Below, piece by piece: positions 18,200 to 27,975 of a stretch of 64,000 nt of DNA (position 1 is the stretch's first letter; the number at the start of each line of letters is the position of its first letter). The position numbers and the translations under genes are program-made. Origin of the DNA: PFL42 sp963789825 (GTDB lineage Bacteria > Chloroflexota > Anaerolineae > Anaerolineales > E44-bin32); contig CAWBME010000007.1 of the NCBI GenBank assembly GCA_963789825.1, positions 432,227-496,226 of the forward strand, in the 5' to 3' direction. The notes under the pieces were generated by a model. The model was not told the origin of the DNA, did not search any database, and was given only the letters and a program-made list of their open reading frames with translations.

Positions 18200-18896
18200 C
18201 TACTCCATTCGGTCCTCGATCTCCCAGGCATGGTCAAGCAGATGCCAGGCGACGCGCCGCACAAAGAAGCGGGGGGTCCACAGCCCCCCGCCGCGTGGGC
18301 CAGCACTGGGCATCCGGCCTTCAGCCGCCGCAGTCAGCGCATCCAGGATCTCAGCCTCCAGCATGCGCATCTGCTGGATCGGCGGGGCGACCGCTTGCTG
18401 CGGCCTCCAGGCCAGCTTCTGCAAGTAGGCACGGTTTCCCTGCAGCACGTGCTCGAGGATTGCCGGCAACGTCCGCCCGCCTCCGCGCGGGCCGGTGCGT
18501 AGCTCCCTGCCCTCCCCTGCCTGCAGCGCCGAACTCGAAGGCTCGAAAGCAGCTCGTCAGGACCCACACCGCGCGGCGAAGTTCCTCCGGGCGCAGCGGT
18601 TGCATGTCGCCGGCCAGCGGGCTATCCGGCGCGCCGAAGTCCGTTGTCGCCGTGCCCCGCACCCGCTCGGAAACGAAGAACTGCTCGACGTCGACTGGCG
18701 GCCGCAAGTCCAGGCCGAGCAACTGGACCACCTTGGCGTAGCGCGGTCCACTGGCCAGCACTGCCTGCAAGGCTTCCGGCTCATCGCGCCCGCCGCGGGA
18801 CCAACCCGGCCAGTCGCTGACTCCGGCGAAGGATCGCTTGCGGCCAACTTCCACGAAGACCTGCACGCGCGGTGCGGCCTCCTGGCCACGACTCAT
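18200..18896 (-). pseudogene. DinB-like protein with one frameshift
   Basis: The N-terminal 140 residues (from ATG 18896) read MSRGQEAAPRVQVFVEVG and contain DWPGWSRGGRDEPEALQAVL, a recognisable N-terminal domain of a large DinB-like family. The C-terminal 89 residues are in another frame (18469-18200), including ILEHVLQGNRAYLQKLAW and the His-containing last helix FVRRVAWHLLDHAWEIEDR. A frameshift near 18480, inside a Gly/Arg-coding GC run, separates them. Both halves are otherwise well kept, so an assembly indel or a recent mutation would explain it. Confidence 0.75.
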
Positions 18897-19142
18897 CGTC
18901 TTCCCTTTGTTGATGGCACTTCCGCGAAGCACGCCTGCATTGTGCGCGTCATCGAAACCTGCAGCAAGTGCTCGACATCCGGTTGCAGCGCAGCGCCGGC
19001 GCGCGAGAGCAGCGTGCCGGGAAGCTCTCGAGCTCGTGGATCCTTCGAGGCCAACCGATCTGCCGGACGGCGCCGGGGCCATGCGTATGCGGCGCGGCTG
19101 GAGCCGCGCCGCATGCAAGAAGCGCTTCGCCGGCATGAGAAG
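18897..19142. other. Intergenic, no gene recognised
   Basis: These 246 bp show no gene. A GC-rich inverted repeat around 19095-19120 (GGCGCGGCTGGAGCCGCGCC) could form a hairpin but lacks a T-tract on the minus strand. Confidence 0.5.
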
Positions 19143-19547
19143 CTAGTCGAGCAATTCCTTCGGAACGTTCCCGCCATTCTCGGCGAGTTTGCGCAGTACG
19201 GCCTTGTGCAGCCAGGTGTTCATCTTGGCCGAGTTGTCCATCAGATCGGCCGGGCAGTGCAATTCGGTCGCCAGTTCCTTGCGCGCCTCATAGCTGCTGT
19301 CAATATCCAGAAGCTTGAGGAGGTCAACGATGGACCGCTTCCAATTCAACTCTTGGGGATTCTTGGCGGCCATGCCATCGAGCTTGGCAACAACATCGAC
19401 CTGCGACATGGGCTTCGGCTTGGGCATGATGTCGGGCTTGTAGGTGGAGGTCGGCGACGGCGCACTCGCAGGCTTCGCGGCGGTGGCCTCCTTGATGACC
19501 TCCTTCTTGAACCCGAGCTTCTCCATGATCTTGCCAAACAGACTCAT
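19143..19547 (-). CDS. DUF3597-domain protein
   Basis: The 134-residue protein matches the DUF3597 layout. It starts with MSLFGKIMEKLGF, has a Pro/Ala/Lys-rich linker (residues 20-45), and then the compact domain with SQVDVVAKLDGMAAKN, LNWKRSIVDLLKLL and the ending LRKLAENGGNVP. The domain is small, helical and possibly peptidoglycan- or DNA-associated; no firm function is known. The ATG at 19547 follows GGAGAGGAGAC. It stands alone and is one of the best-preserved genes of the left region. Confidence 0.9.
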   Translation of the reverse strand: MSLFGKIMEKLGFKKEVIKEATAAKPASAPSPTSTYKPDIMPKPKPMSQVDVVAKLDGMAAKNPQELNWKRSIVDLLKLLDIDSSYEARKELATELHCPADLMDNSAKMNTWLHKAVLRKLAENGGNVPKELLD

Positions 19548-20706
19548 TGTGTCTCCTCTCCATCCTCTAGGGTTCTGACGAGTATACAGGTTTCTGCTTC
19601 ACTGACGTGCATGTCCAGAATCGCCAAGGACACTGGCCGTCTCTTTCCATGGCGGGAACTGTGCCCTTGGATCCATCAAGCACCGACTTCGCCCAGGGTC
19701 GGGGCGACGGGCAAGGACTGGGACGAGCATGATGTCTCACTCCGAAAGCCCATCCCCCGGAGCAAGGTCCGCTCGCTCTTGCCGCTTGCCCCCCAGGCGT
19801 CCTGTTGGACCGCGAGGTGCGGGCGAGCCCCCTCTGCAGCATCCCCTGCGGAACCGAACAGGAAATCGTCGGCTCCTGCCTCCACCAACGCCGTTTGATG
19901 CAACAACTCGATCGGCGCCGTGACCGCCGGCGGGCATTTCGCTGCCAGCCCAGCGGCTGCATGACGAATCCAGTATATTGTCTTTTCTATGAGAAGGTCA
20001 ATCCCTCGGGCGCGACTTGTTGATCCGGCGCTCCAAGAACCCCTTTCGGGGCGGATGGTCCCCTGCCCATATTCTGGCGAGAGTGCCCGGACCCGCGCGA
20101 CCTGCTGCGGGCAAAGCAGCCGTCCTCCAAGGGCCGTATGGGCCCGCCATAGGTGCCGGGCCAGCCAAGCCGCACCGCTAGGCTAGGCTGCGATCGCTGG
20201 CCGACTTGCTCGGCAGCAAGGAGGCCCATTCGACGCGCGACCCGCAGATCGAGAGAGCGCTCCGACTTCCACCTTGGGTCTCGATCATTCCACCAAGGGG
20301 CTGCAACTCCGGTCGCCGCCACTTGCCTGCGAACCCGACGGCAGCCTCGCGAGCTCGGCAAGGCATCCGCCCGCCGATTCCCAACGCAATCGGTGCACGC
20401 CTGTCCATGATGCCGCGCAGCCTCTCCGACACATCCTGTCTTCACTCCCAACTCCCTCGCATTCGGACTGGACATACAGCCAGAGCGAATCAGGCTCCGA
20501 AGCTCTGGACTTCCCGGCGAAGCGTGGGCTCGACCTGACCAGAATAATGGCAGGGATGCGCGGGCCACACGAAGCGGCCTGTGTGCCGCTCGCATGGCAT
20601 GCTCAGCGAGGTCGCGTAGCAACGCCGACTTCATTCTCCCGACCTCATCATGCATGGTCCGGGGAGATGCAACGGACGGGTGGGGGCGCAACGCCCATCG
20701 CTCAAC
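19548..20706. other. Longest gene-free stretch of the left region
   Basis: These 1,159 bp contain no frame that I can tie to a family. The longest minus-strand frames (19987-20691) have unlikely composition rich in Arg, Ser and Cys, typical of non-coding GC-rich DNA. No attC boxes were seen. It may hold a fully decayed gene. Confidence 0.5.
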
Positions 20707-21465
20707 TCAGGAAGACGACCGCCCGCCTGGGGTTTCCGAGTCGAAGAAGGCCTCCCACATGTGGCCCGCCAGCAGCCGAACCTCCGGATGCCGCCGTGCC
20801 CAAAGCTCCAGCTTCTTGACATGTGCGCCGATGACCAGTCGGTTGAGCCAGTCGGGTGTGAGCTCGAAATCCGCATTCGTCGGCAGTGCATCGGCGCACT
20901 GGAACAGCCAACCCTCGCTGACCCGGATCGCCACACCACAGTGCCCAGCAGTGTGTCCGAAGAGAGGGATCAGATACATCTCGGGATCGAAGGGAAGGCG
21001 GATTGCATCGAGCTCCAGCCACAGCTCGCCAGCATGCTCATACGTGACCCAGGATGGCCCGTGAGCGAAGTCAGCCCGGTCGTAGGCCAGCGCCAGCTGG
21101 GATCGCGGACGGTGCATGGCCTTGTACTCACGTCGATGCACGTGGACCTTGGCGTGCGGGAAATCGGGGAGGCCGCCAGCGTGGTCAAAATGCAGATGAG
21201 TCAGCACGATGTGCTAGACCGAAATCGGGTCAAGCCCCATGCGCGCCAGCTGCTTGACTGCCGTGCAACCGGGGTCCCGGCCGATCCCGAAATCCCACCG
21301 GAAGAATCGGACCCTCGGCGAAGGGCGGATGAAGTCATGCAGGCCGAGCCCGGTGTCCACCAGAACCGGCCCTGGGTCCGTGTCGACAAGCAGGCAGGGA
21401 GCTCCCAACCGCCACCGAGGAAACCACGGATGCATGGGCGCGCAGTTGAGAATCCGGATCGCCAC
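20707..21465 (-). pseudogene. Metallo-beta-lactamase-fold hydrolase with in-frame TAG
   Basis: From the ATG at 21465 the frame encodes the N-terminal strands (LLVDTDPGPVLVDTGLGLHD) and then meets a TAG at 21214-21216. It continues in the same frame with HIVLTHLHFDHAGGL, the HxHxDH zinc motif. Further zinc ligands follow in LFGHTAGHCGVAI and CADALPTNADF, and a last His is in LLAGHMW. Without the stop it is a complete metallo-beta-lactamase-fold protein of about 252 residues, closest to lactonase or hydroxyacylglutathione hydrolase-like enzymes. The first part after the stop has its own ATG (21207) but would lack the core first strands. Confidence 0.75.
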
Positions 21466-21593
21466 TGCCCTGCCCTCCGGGATTCTTGCTTAGCCGGCCA
21501 GCCGCCGAGCCATCAGAATCGCCTTGGCCGGCGCCGCACTACCGGAAGCGGGCCGAGAACTACGCATCGCCGATTGCTCACGGTCGATGGACC

Positions 21594-22232
21594 TCATCCC
21601 AGAGAGGCTTGAGGTCGAATGAGATTCAGGGTGTAGGATCGCCAGCCTACAAAGGCTTCCTCGACCTCGAATCCCGCAGTCCTTGCCATACTTCGCACGC
21701 GGCCACGCGATTGGTAGTGCGGGTCCGGCAGCACCTCGGTTACCGAGAGGATCCCGCCGGGCTTGAGGGCAGCATAGATTTCCCGCAGGGCGGCAGACCG
21801 ATCCGGGACTTCACCGAGCACCGTGATCAAGATGGCCCGGTCAAACTCGTTCTTGCCGAGCATGCCACGGCCAAGGCCGCCGAGCACGACCTTGACGTTG
21901 CCCAGCTTGTGCTGAGCAATTCGCTCGTTCAGTCGGTCGAGCATCGCCGGCTGCACATCCAGTGCGACGACCTCTCCTTCCGGTCCGAGGTGCTTCGCCA
22001 GCGGGATCGTGATGCGGCCAGGTCCGCAGCCGGCGTCCAGGACACGCATCCCCCTGGCAATCCTCGCCCGTCGGATGATGACAGCACTCCCGGCCACGTG
22101 CTCCATGATCCGGTTCTCCAGCAGCCAGACAAACGCTGGGGGACAGGGGAGCGACTTGTGCCGGAGCACAGCCCACCAAACGCCAAATGCCAGCAACGCA
22201 ACCCCGATTGCCACAATCCAGAGTGCCACCAT
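21594..22232 (-). CDS. Membrane-anchored class I SAM methyltransferase
   Basis: The 212-residue protein begins with one transmembrane helix (VALWIVAIGVALLAFGVWW), followed by a class I methyltransferase. Motif I reads VLDAGCGPGRITIPLA (near 64-79), the acidic motif is VVALDVQPAML, and the end of strand 4 is FDRAILITVLGEVPD. It resembles UbiE/ArsM-like methyltransferases anchored at the membrane; the substrate is unknown. Its ATG overlaps the TAA of the upstream membrane-protein gene by one base (TAATG), which signals coupled translation. Confidence 0.85.
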   Translation of the reverse strand: MVALWIVAIGVALLAFGVWWAVLRHKSLPCPPAFVWLLENRIMEHVAGSAVIIRRARIARGMRVLDAGCGPGRITIPLAKHLGPEGEVVALDVQPAMLDRLNERIAQHKLGNVKVVLGGLGRGMLGKNEFDRAILITVLGEVPDRSAALREIYAALKPGGILSVTEVLPDPHYQSRGRVRSMARTAGFEVEEAFVGWRSYTLNLIRPQASLG

Positions 22233-22630
22233 TAGGAGCCTCCACCGCGTCGCAGGGAGAGAATTGAAGCCACAAGCATCAGCAGAGAACTGAGCGTCAG
22301 CCCCAGGGCAAGAGCCTCCGAAACAGCGAGGGATCTCCACGGGCCGCGAGCAAGCACCTCTGGGACGTGCTTGACCACATCCGCAACGACGATGATGCCG
22401 CCGGCGATCGCCAATCCCAAGAAACCACCTCGCCGGCCGCGTGCTGCCAGCGCCAGGAGACCCACTACTGCCAGCATATCGCCAAGCGCCAGCAGCTCTG
22501 TTGTCGGCTCGAGGAGGTGAAACTCCATCGGCGCTCGCCACAAGAACTCATCGATCAAGTGGGCAGCCGAGAAGGCGCAGAACACAACTCCGCATACCAC
22601 CGCAGCACTCTGCCAGCGCTCCACATTCAC
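22232..22630 (-). CDS. Four-helix membrane protein coupled to a methyltransferase gene
   Basis: The 132-residue protein has four predicted transmembrane helices, the first including AAVVCGVVFCAFSAAHLIDEFLW with a polar His-Leu-Ile-Asp-Glu turn. The second half contains GFLGLAIAGGIIVVADVVKH. No family name is certain; similar small proteins occur next to methyltransferases in Anaerolineae. It is the first gene of a two-gene unit, with its stop codon shared with the start of the methyltransferase at 22232. The ATG at 22630 is preceded by GGAGTGAATG. Confidence 0.75.
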   Translation of the reverse strand: MNVERWQSAAVVCGVVFCAFSAAHLIDEFLWRAPMEFHLLEPTTELLALGDMLAVVGLLALAARGRRGGFLGLAIAGGIIVVADVVKHVPEVLARGPWRSLAVSEALALGLTLSSLLMLVASILSLRRGGGS

Positions 22631-22854
22631 TCCGCCACCCCCTGAGCATGCGGTCGCTTCCCCCGCTGCAGATCCAGCCTCATCCCCGGTCTAGCGCGCC
22701 GGTTGCAGGAGGGGTTCCCCCGGCCTACGGCTTGCAGCTCTCCTGTCAGATCAATCCCGGCCCCGAGTCAGCCCCGCTCTCCCAGACCCGCCGCGCCCGC
22801 GCTTGTCTGCCTGGTGCAACGCGACGCAGGCCGCGGCCGCATTACGCGCGGCGA

Positions 22855-23307
22855 TCACTTTCCGTACACTGGATACGGTGGCCACTGCAGCCAGACCAGC
22901 AACACGAGAATCACCCCGTTCAACACCAGTGCAATCCCGGTATCCAATGTGGAAAGCCTCCGGTTCGGTGCGCCCGGCCAGATCCCACTGAAGAGCACAA
23001 TGCCCAGGGTAGAGACAATCGAGCCCGCGACCGCCAGCGGACGCCAGATGTCCCCCGTCACCAGAAACCCCCAGAAGGACAGCGAGGACAGGATGAAACC
23101 CAAAGTCGAGAGAAGCCAGAATGGGCTCGCCAGCAGCGCAGCCGCGCGCGGCGAAAGCGAAGGCAGCAGCCAGGAACGGACAGGCAGCGGCGTCCGATCC
23201 CCAGCCCTCTGCGCATCTCCAATCAGCGCGAAGAACGCCTTCCCGTGGGCGACCCCATGCAGCATCAGAGCACCAGCGAGCAGGACCTTGATGAGTTCGG
23301 GTGACAC
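22855..23307 (-). CDS. Small four-helix membrane protein with HGxAH motif
   Basis: The 150-residue protein has four transmembrane segments. The first carries LLAGALMLHGVAHGKAFF with a conserved-looking His-Gly-x-Ala-His. The downstream hydrophobic stretches include LLSTLGFILSSLSFWGFLV and LNGVILVLLVWLQW. The protein at 24047-24460 shares length, topology and the same first-helix HGLAH motif, so the two are distant paralogues. The His pair could bind metal or heme, but that is speculation. The GTG at 23307 follows GGAGG. Confidence 0.7.
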   Translation of the reverse strand: MSPELIKVLLAGALMLHGVAHGKAFFALIGDAQRAGDRTPLPVRSWLLPSLSPRAAALLASPFWLLSTLGFILSSLSFWGFLVTGDIWRPLAVAGSIVSTLGIVLFSGIWPGAPNRRLSTLDTGIALVLNGVILVLLVWLQWPPYPVYGK

Positions 23308-24046
23308 GTCAGCTCCCTCCAATCGGCGCTCGCATTTCCCGGACCGCCTCGGGGTAGCGCTCAGCGCGTCCACAATACCGGGCGCTGCGGCCTGACCTTG
23401 TCCGCCGCGACCCAAGTTGCGGCCCGGCGGTTCGTGCCGGCGCGCCCTCCGCTACAGTCACGGTTCCAGAATTCTACTCGGCATCATCCTACGTTCCGTT
23501 GCTCCAGGCCTGATCCGGGTACCCCTCCAATACAGCCTGCCCCAAACCTCTTCGACACGGCGGTGGAGCAAGCCCTCGAACTCACCCATCAACCGCGGAT
23601 GAACTCCTCGCTCTGTGGGGACCATCGATGCGGAGCCAAGCGCAGGCCCTGCTTGGTCGGCGACCCGTGGACGGTTTGGCGGCCCATCCATGCCAGGAGC
23701 GGCAAGTCGCCGGACGGCGCCAACGACCTGTGTGACGCGTGCACCGCGCCTCGCGCGACGTTCCGGCTCGGCTGCAAGGCGCGTGTGCTCAGGTTGGCCG
23801 GTCTGCATACGTCACCAGCTTCGGTTGGGCATCAGTCTACAAGAGCCAACCTCGGGTCAGCTCTCACACCGGCCGACCCCTGTCCTCAGTCGCGGCAAGC
23901 CGTGCGCCTCGCGAAATCCTTGCGGAGTGTGCACCATGAGGGACAATTCCCAGTCCGATGGCAGGCAGGGTGGGAACCAAGTCGGATAAGGCGCGCCCGA
24001 GCTAGCCACCGCCGCGACATTCAGGCGTTGGATCGAAGCCCTCGGG
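23308..24046. other. Intergenic, no gene recognised
   Basis: These 739 bp separate the two related HGxAH membrane-protein genes. Overlapping frames exist on both strands, but none has family features. No attC boxes were recognised. Confidence 0.45.
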
Positions 24047-24460
24047 TCAGGCCAGGGCCGCCAGCAAGCCCTCCCTGGTTGGCGAGATCAGGACGGCGAT
24101 CGTCAGGAGGTCGAATGCCGCACCGACCTTCGCCCCGGGCACAACGGCCTTCCACCAAGGAACGATCGCGACCAAGGAGGCCACACTCCCGATCAGCGCA
24201 AAGGTCGGCCACCACGGTCCTCTGAGCAGCAGGCCAATGCCCGATGCAATGAGAAGGAAGGCCGCGAGGAGCCAGAGCAGGCCGAAAGCCTTCCCTGTGC
24301 GAGTGTGCAGCGTAATGCCTTGAGAGAATAGCCATGGCTCGTCCTTGAAGCCTGCGTTCTTGGAAGTCCAAGCGGTGGTGAAGCCAGAGAGGTGCGCAAG
24401 CCCATGGATGATGAATGTGGCAGCCACAACATAGCTGAAGATCATGGCGAGTTGCTCCAT
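24047..24460 (-). CDS. Small four-helix membrane protein, relative of 22855-23307
   Basis: The 137-residue protein starts MEQLAMIFSYVVAATFIIHG and has four transmembrane segments. The first ends with HGLAHLSGF, corresponding to HGVAHGKAF in the protein at 22855. A polar loop (TSKNAGFKDEPWLF) precedes helix two. Membrane proteins of this kind are common single genes in Chloroflexota and Actinobacteria and have no assigned role. The ATG at 24460 has a weak AAGGTCCGAGA upstream. Confidence 0.75.
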   Translation of the reverse strand: MEQLAMIFSYVVAATFIIHGLAHLSGFTTAWTSKNAGFKDEPWLFSQGITLHTRTGKAFGLLWLLAAFLLIASGIGLLLRGPWWPTFALIGSVASLVAIVPWWKAVVPGAKVGAAFDLLTIAVLISPTREGLLAALA

Positions 24461-24847
24461 TCTCGGACCTTGCTCATTGGCGAGGAGTCCTGATCAGGCT
24501 CTGCGCGCCAGAGCAAGGCCTCGCTCCGGCTGGAGGCCTTGCTGCAAGTCTTGCCCAAGCGAGTCGGGGGCAGTACTTTCCATTCCGCACCCCCGCCGGC
24601 TCTGGCAGAGTGCAGTCAATCATGTCCAAGTCCTATGACAAAGCGCCGCTGCCCTTCTTCCCGCCACCAAACTCGACCCGGTGACGGGCCGGGCGGAGCA
24701 CCAGGTCCGATACAGGCTTACTCCCGCCTGGTTCCCCTGGGCATCACGCCAGGCACTACTCGCCTGTGCGCCAGTTGCGGGTCACCGGGTCTCTCGGCAA
24801 CCTCTTTCTCCTCCCCTCGATTGAGATCGGTGACTGGCAGCCTGCAT
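24461..24847. other. Intergenic, no gene recognised
   Basis: These 387 bp contain an inverted repeat around 24505-24540 (CCAGAGCAAGGCCTCGCT and CTGGAGGCCTTGCTG) but no gene. The repeat might be a remnant of a recombination site or a terminator. Confidence 0.4.
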
Positions 24848-25222
24848 TCAGTGCTTCGCCGTGCGGACCTCCGCAATCCGCGCCTTGACCAGCTTCTTCA
24901 CCAGGGACGCCGGCAGAGGTCTCTCGGGAGAGAAGTGGATTGTGCCTTTCAGGGTGTCGAAGCGCTTGAGGTCACGCGCATGGTCGCTGATCACCGACCC
25001 GCTCATTGGATAGAGACTGCAGTGCTTCTTGGAGGCACTATACGCGACCAGCGGGCGCCCATCGAGCCTGAAGGCCGGAACTCCATAGCTGAAGCCCTCC
25101 TCTGCGCCGGGCGCGGCTTCGCTGATGGTCTTGCGGAGCGTCTGAAGTGCGTTGCTGGCATCCGGGGGCAGCGCTGCGAGGTAGGCCTCCACCTCCGCTG
25201 AACCCTTGTCTTTCTTGCGCAC
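24848..25222 (-). CDS. DUF1801 (YdhG/iron chaperone-like) protein
   Basis: The 124-residue protein shows the DUF1801 core: VEAYLAALPPDASNALQTLRK (first 21 residues split by the start of the helix), EEGFSYGVPAFRLDGRPLVAY, the YPMSGSVISDHARDL segment and a C-terminal TIHFSPERPLPASLVKKLV. This version matches the YdhG/frataxin-like iron chaperone group more closely than the one at 9126. The GTG at 25222 is my choice; an ATG at 25252 is also possible. It stands alone on the minus strand. Confidence 0.85.
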   Translation of the reverse strand: MRKKDKGSAEVEAYLAALPPDASNALQTLRKTISEAAPGAEEGFSYGVPAFRLDGRPLVAYSASKKHCSLYPMSGSVISDHARDLKRFDTLKGTIHFSPERPLPASLVKKLVKARIAEVRTAKH

Positions 25223-25471
25223 GAGCGATCCGCCTTTCACACCTACCTCCATCATCATGGATGCCGCAACCTTGTGCAACCCGGCTGGATCCTCCCGCAG
25301 CCAATGGGTGGCCAGAATGCCACCGCATGGCTTCGAGCCAGTCCGCCCTTCTCGGCTTGGCCCGCAGGGCGCTTAGCGGTTTCGACCCGGCGCCCACCTC
25401 TCCATGGCAGGGCTGGGAGGCTGCGTACCATACCCCGTCCCCCCGCTAGACAAGGCGGCTTCTGCGAGGCC

Positions 25472-26050
25472 TCAGCCCGCAGCTTGCCGAGCTCGCTCCT
25501 CCTCCAGACAATCCCCACAGTAATTCATCCACTCGAGACCGTTGGCATACACCAGGAAGCCCTTCTCCTGGCGCCCGCAGATCGGGCATGTGTCCAGGTG
25601 GGACTCGCTTCTCCCTGCGGCGAGTTGCTCGAGCCCACGGGCAACACACCGCGGACAGAGGGCCAGGATTGCCTTGCGGGAGATCGGTATGCCGCAGTTG
25701 CCGCACTTCGGGTCAGGGGTCGATGCCAGATAGGGCACAGACCGGGGAAAGCTCAACGTCTCTCGCAGAAGCAAGTCCATATCCCAGTTCGTCTCTATGG
25801 ATAGGCGCATGATCCGCCACGAGACATCGACTCCTCTCTTCGCAAGCTCGGCGGAGAGTGCTTTGACCCAAGAGATCGCCTTGCGAACGTCCTCTCCGTC
25901 GGGAAGCTGCTCGTTGCCCACACCCACATCGCGCAGGGCCAGACAAAGCTCCTCCAAGAGCGCAGCATCCTCCCAATCCGCCAGAGGTGGCAAGGGTGGT
26001 GTGTTCCTGAATTCCAGCGAGCACCTCCGGATCCAGCCGAACCGCCCCAA
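25472..26050 (-). CDS. Hypothetical protein with two C-terminal zinc-binding Cys pairs
   Basis: The 192-residue protein has a helical N-terminal half (LADWEDAALLEELCLALRD) and a Cys-rich C-terminal half. CGNCGIPIS and CPRC around 115-134 form one probable zinc site; CPIC and CGDC around 154-182 form another. This suggests a structural zinc protein, perhaps nucleic-acid or protein binding. No family was recognised. The start is uncertain; the ATG at 26050 lies in the longest frame without a strong ribosome-binding site. It stands alone. Confidence 0.55.
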   Translation of the reverse strand: MGRFGWIRRCSLEFRNTPPLPPLADWEDAALLEELCLALRDVGVGNEQLPDGEDVRKAISWVKALSAELAKRGVDVSWRIMRLSIETNWDMDLLLRETLSFPRSVPYLASTPDPKCGNCGIPISRKAILALCPRCVARGLEQLAAGRSESHLDTCPICGRQEKGFLVYANGLEWMNYCGDCLEEERARQAAG

Positions 26051-26187
26051 TCTCCCTCGTTGCGGTGGGCTTCGTCAGCTAGCTGCGCGGCATTGCGACC
26101 CAGACTGCGATCGCGCGCCGGCCAGCCGGCAGGCCAACCCACTACCACCCTCCGGTTAGCTGGTGGTCCAGCCCCGGCGCACCCCCC

Positions 26188-26463
26188 TCACCTTCTGGCA
26201 GACCAGTACACCTCAGCCTCCTTCTCGAGTTGAGCCAGCCTGGTGTAGTAGTCAGGGTACTCCCTCAGGTGCGCAAGCGCGATCTTCCCGGTCAGGATCT
26301 CATCATCATTGGTCACGTTGGTCTCTGGGTCTTGCTGTCCGTGCTCCAGTTCCACGGCAAGCCCAGCACGGAATTCCTCGAGGCGGATCTTCCCCCAATC
26401 GATCTTGAGCTCGCCTCCGATCCGCTTCGCTTCCGACTCCGTGAACTGCTTCTTCGGCGACAT
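26188..26463 (-). CDS. DUF5661-family small protein
   Basis: The 91-residue protein matches the DUF5661 pattern. KQFTESEAKRIGGELKIDW is at the start, IRLEEFRAGLAVELEHG is in the middle, and the highly conserved TNVTNDDEILTGKIALAHL is followed by EYPDYYTRL. The function of the family is unknown; members occur as single small genes and in phages. The ATG at 26463 follows GAGGAGGGAAG. It is the last well-preserved gene before the first attC-like remnant. Confidence 0.9.
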   Translation of the reverse strand: MSPKKQFTESEAKRIGGELKIDWGKIRLEEFRAGLAVELEHGQQDPETNVTNDDEILTGKIALAHLREYPDYYTRLAQLEKEAEVYWSARR

Positions 26464-26629
26464 GCGCTTCCCTCCTCGATCCAGAGCTCTGTACGTTCGG
26501 GACCTGCTCAGTCGTTGAATCCCAAGGCATGGTGCCGGCGTCAGGTCATCGTGCAGTCCCTCCGCGATCTGAGATGCCCCGAACCGCCAGGCACTCGCCT
26601 CATCGGTGGCTCACCACCTCAAGCCAGGC

Positions 26630-26770
26630 TGTCCATACGGGCTTGGCAAGGATGCTCCACGTCGGCTCAGGCGATGCCCCCTTATCTTCGCGCAACTCGG
26701 GCCGCCGGGCACCTTGGCCCTTCCGGGCTCTAGCCGGGTCTGCACCAGCGGGATGCTGGGACTCCCTGAG
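26630..26770 (-). repeat. Degenerate attC-like sequence
   Basis: Fragments match the intact sites of the right half in order: GGGCTTGGCAAGGATGCT and CGGCTCAGGC, then TCTTCGCGCAACTCGG, GCCGGGCACC, and finally TAGCCGGGTCTGCACCAGCG followed by TGCTGGG. The core boxes are not intact. I read it as a decayed cassette recombination site, the leftmost one I can recognise. Confidence 0.5.
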
Positions 26771-26823
26771 CAAGGCGAAGCACACAGTCTGCATGCGTTT
26801 CGGCGGGGACCGGGTCGCATTCC

Positions 26824-27580
26824 TCAGCGCCGCTCTCGAGAACAAGCCGATGTGCTCTCGAGCGCGTCGCTGACCAGATGCGTGACGTATCTCGAGACAT
26901 CCCATGGGACCCGTCCTGCCGCGGTCTTGGCAAGCCGCTCCTCTCTGCCCACCAGGACGGCACAGCCACGCTTCACCAGAGGGGCAGTACTCTCGTCCGG
27001 ATGCCACCGGGCCGAAGCCCAGACTCGCCAAAGGCCTACCGAGTCGCACCATGCACCTGCGCCGCCAGCCGCGGGCATGCCATCTCGTCGGAAGAGCGAC
27101 CCCAGGACCTTGATCGAGAACCAATCCCGTACATTCCCGTCATAGATCCCTCCAGGCGCGAAGAGACTGGCCAGGCTCCGCAAGGCCTTTCCCCCGCGTC
27201 GGAGCTGGCGGGAGGAAGGATCTCATGCAGGGCCAACACACCGGCCAGCTTCTCCTCGGCGATGCCCAGTATGAACAGCGAGAGCACCAGCTCGAGCTGC
27301 TGCGGGTCTTCGAGTTCCCGCTACACCTCTTGCATAAGCCATCGGTGTGTAACTGAGCGGACGTCGGTCATCCTGACGCCCGGGAGTTGGGCGGGCTCCT
27401 TGACCTCGCGCCGCCACCCATCCCTGGCATTGGGACTTGCGGTTCTCTTCAGCCCCTTGGATGAGCAAGGCCCATGCGCAGCGCCACAGGGGGGGAACTC
27501 GCAGGGAGCCTGCACGGCGATCATCAGAGCAAGTGCAAGCACGCAGCCATGGTGGAGCCTGCGGTGAATCTGCAAGCAAC
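26824..27580 (-). pseudogene. Decayed gene for an exported protein
   Basis: The frame starting near 27580 has a signal-peptide-like stretch (CVLALALMIAVQAPC). It runs to an in-frame TAG at 27321-27323 and continues in the same frame with ELEDPQQLELVLSLFILGIA. A later segment (GRVPWDVSRYVTHLVSDAL, near 26890) lies in a different frame. The parts look like one secreted protein of roughly 230 residues broken by a nonsense codon and at least one frameshift. No family was recognised. Confidence 0.4.
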
Positions 27581-27589
27581 TCTCCTTCG

Positions 27590-27720
27590 AGGGAGGCGGG
27601 CCGCTCGCCGCCTCGGCGCACTGGCACCCTCGGGCCAGACAGACGGCAGGCAAACGCCGCCAATATCCCCTCCCACCCGAGTCGGTCGCATGGCACCCTG
27701 GAACGGCTATTCCGGGCACC
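27590..27720 (-). repeat. Degenerate attC-like sequence
   Basis: The stretch CCAGACAGACGGCAGGCA followed by AACGCCGCC matches the central part of the intact site at 40662-40790. CCCGAGTCGG matches the right arm. Core boxes are lost. Confidence 0.4.
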
Positions 27721-27975
27721 CTCAGTACATCGGAACGATAGGCGGCCTTGGCAGCCTGCGCGCTGTTCGGCGGCCAGAGTGCGGGCGCATGGCTCGGGTG
27801 AGCAGCCTATCGAAGGCCGAGGCGACCTGGGTCGATAGCATCTGAAAGGACATGGGAGGAGATTGAGGGGAGGGCTCTTGTTTACTGGACTGCGTCCGAC
27901 CACCCCTCGGTGCGTCAAGGCATGCGCACTAGGTCCTGAGGGATTGTCGTCTAGCGATTGGGAGGGACTGCAGCT

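Noticed and set aside
1..26000. Possible attC sites between the left-hand genes
   Set aside because: Looked for core boxes and arm sequences after stop codons; only chance fragments were seen, so none is listed as a feature.
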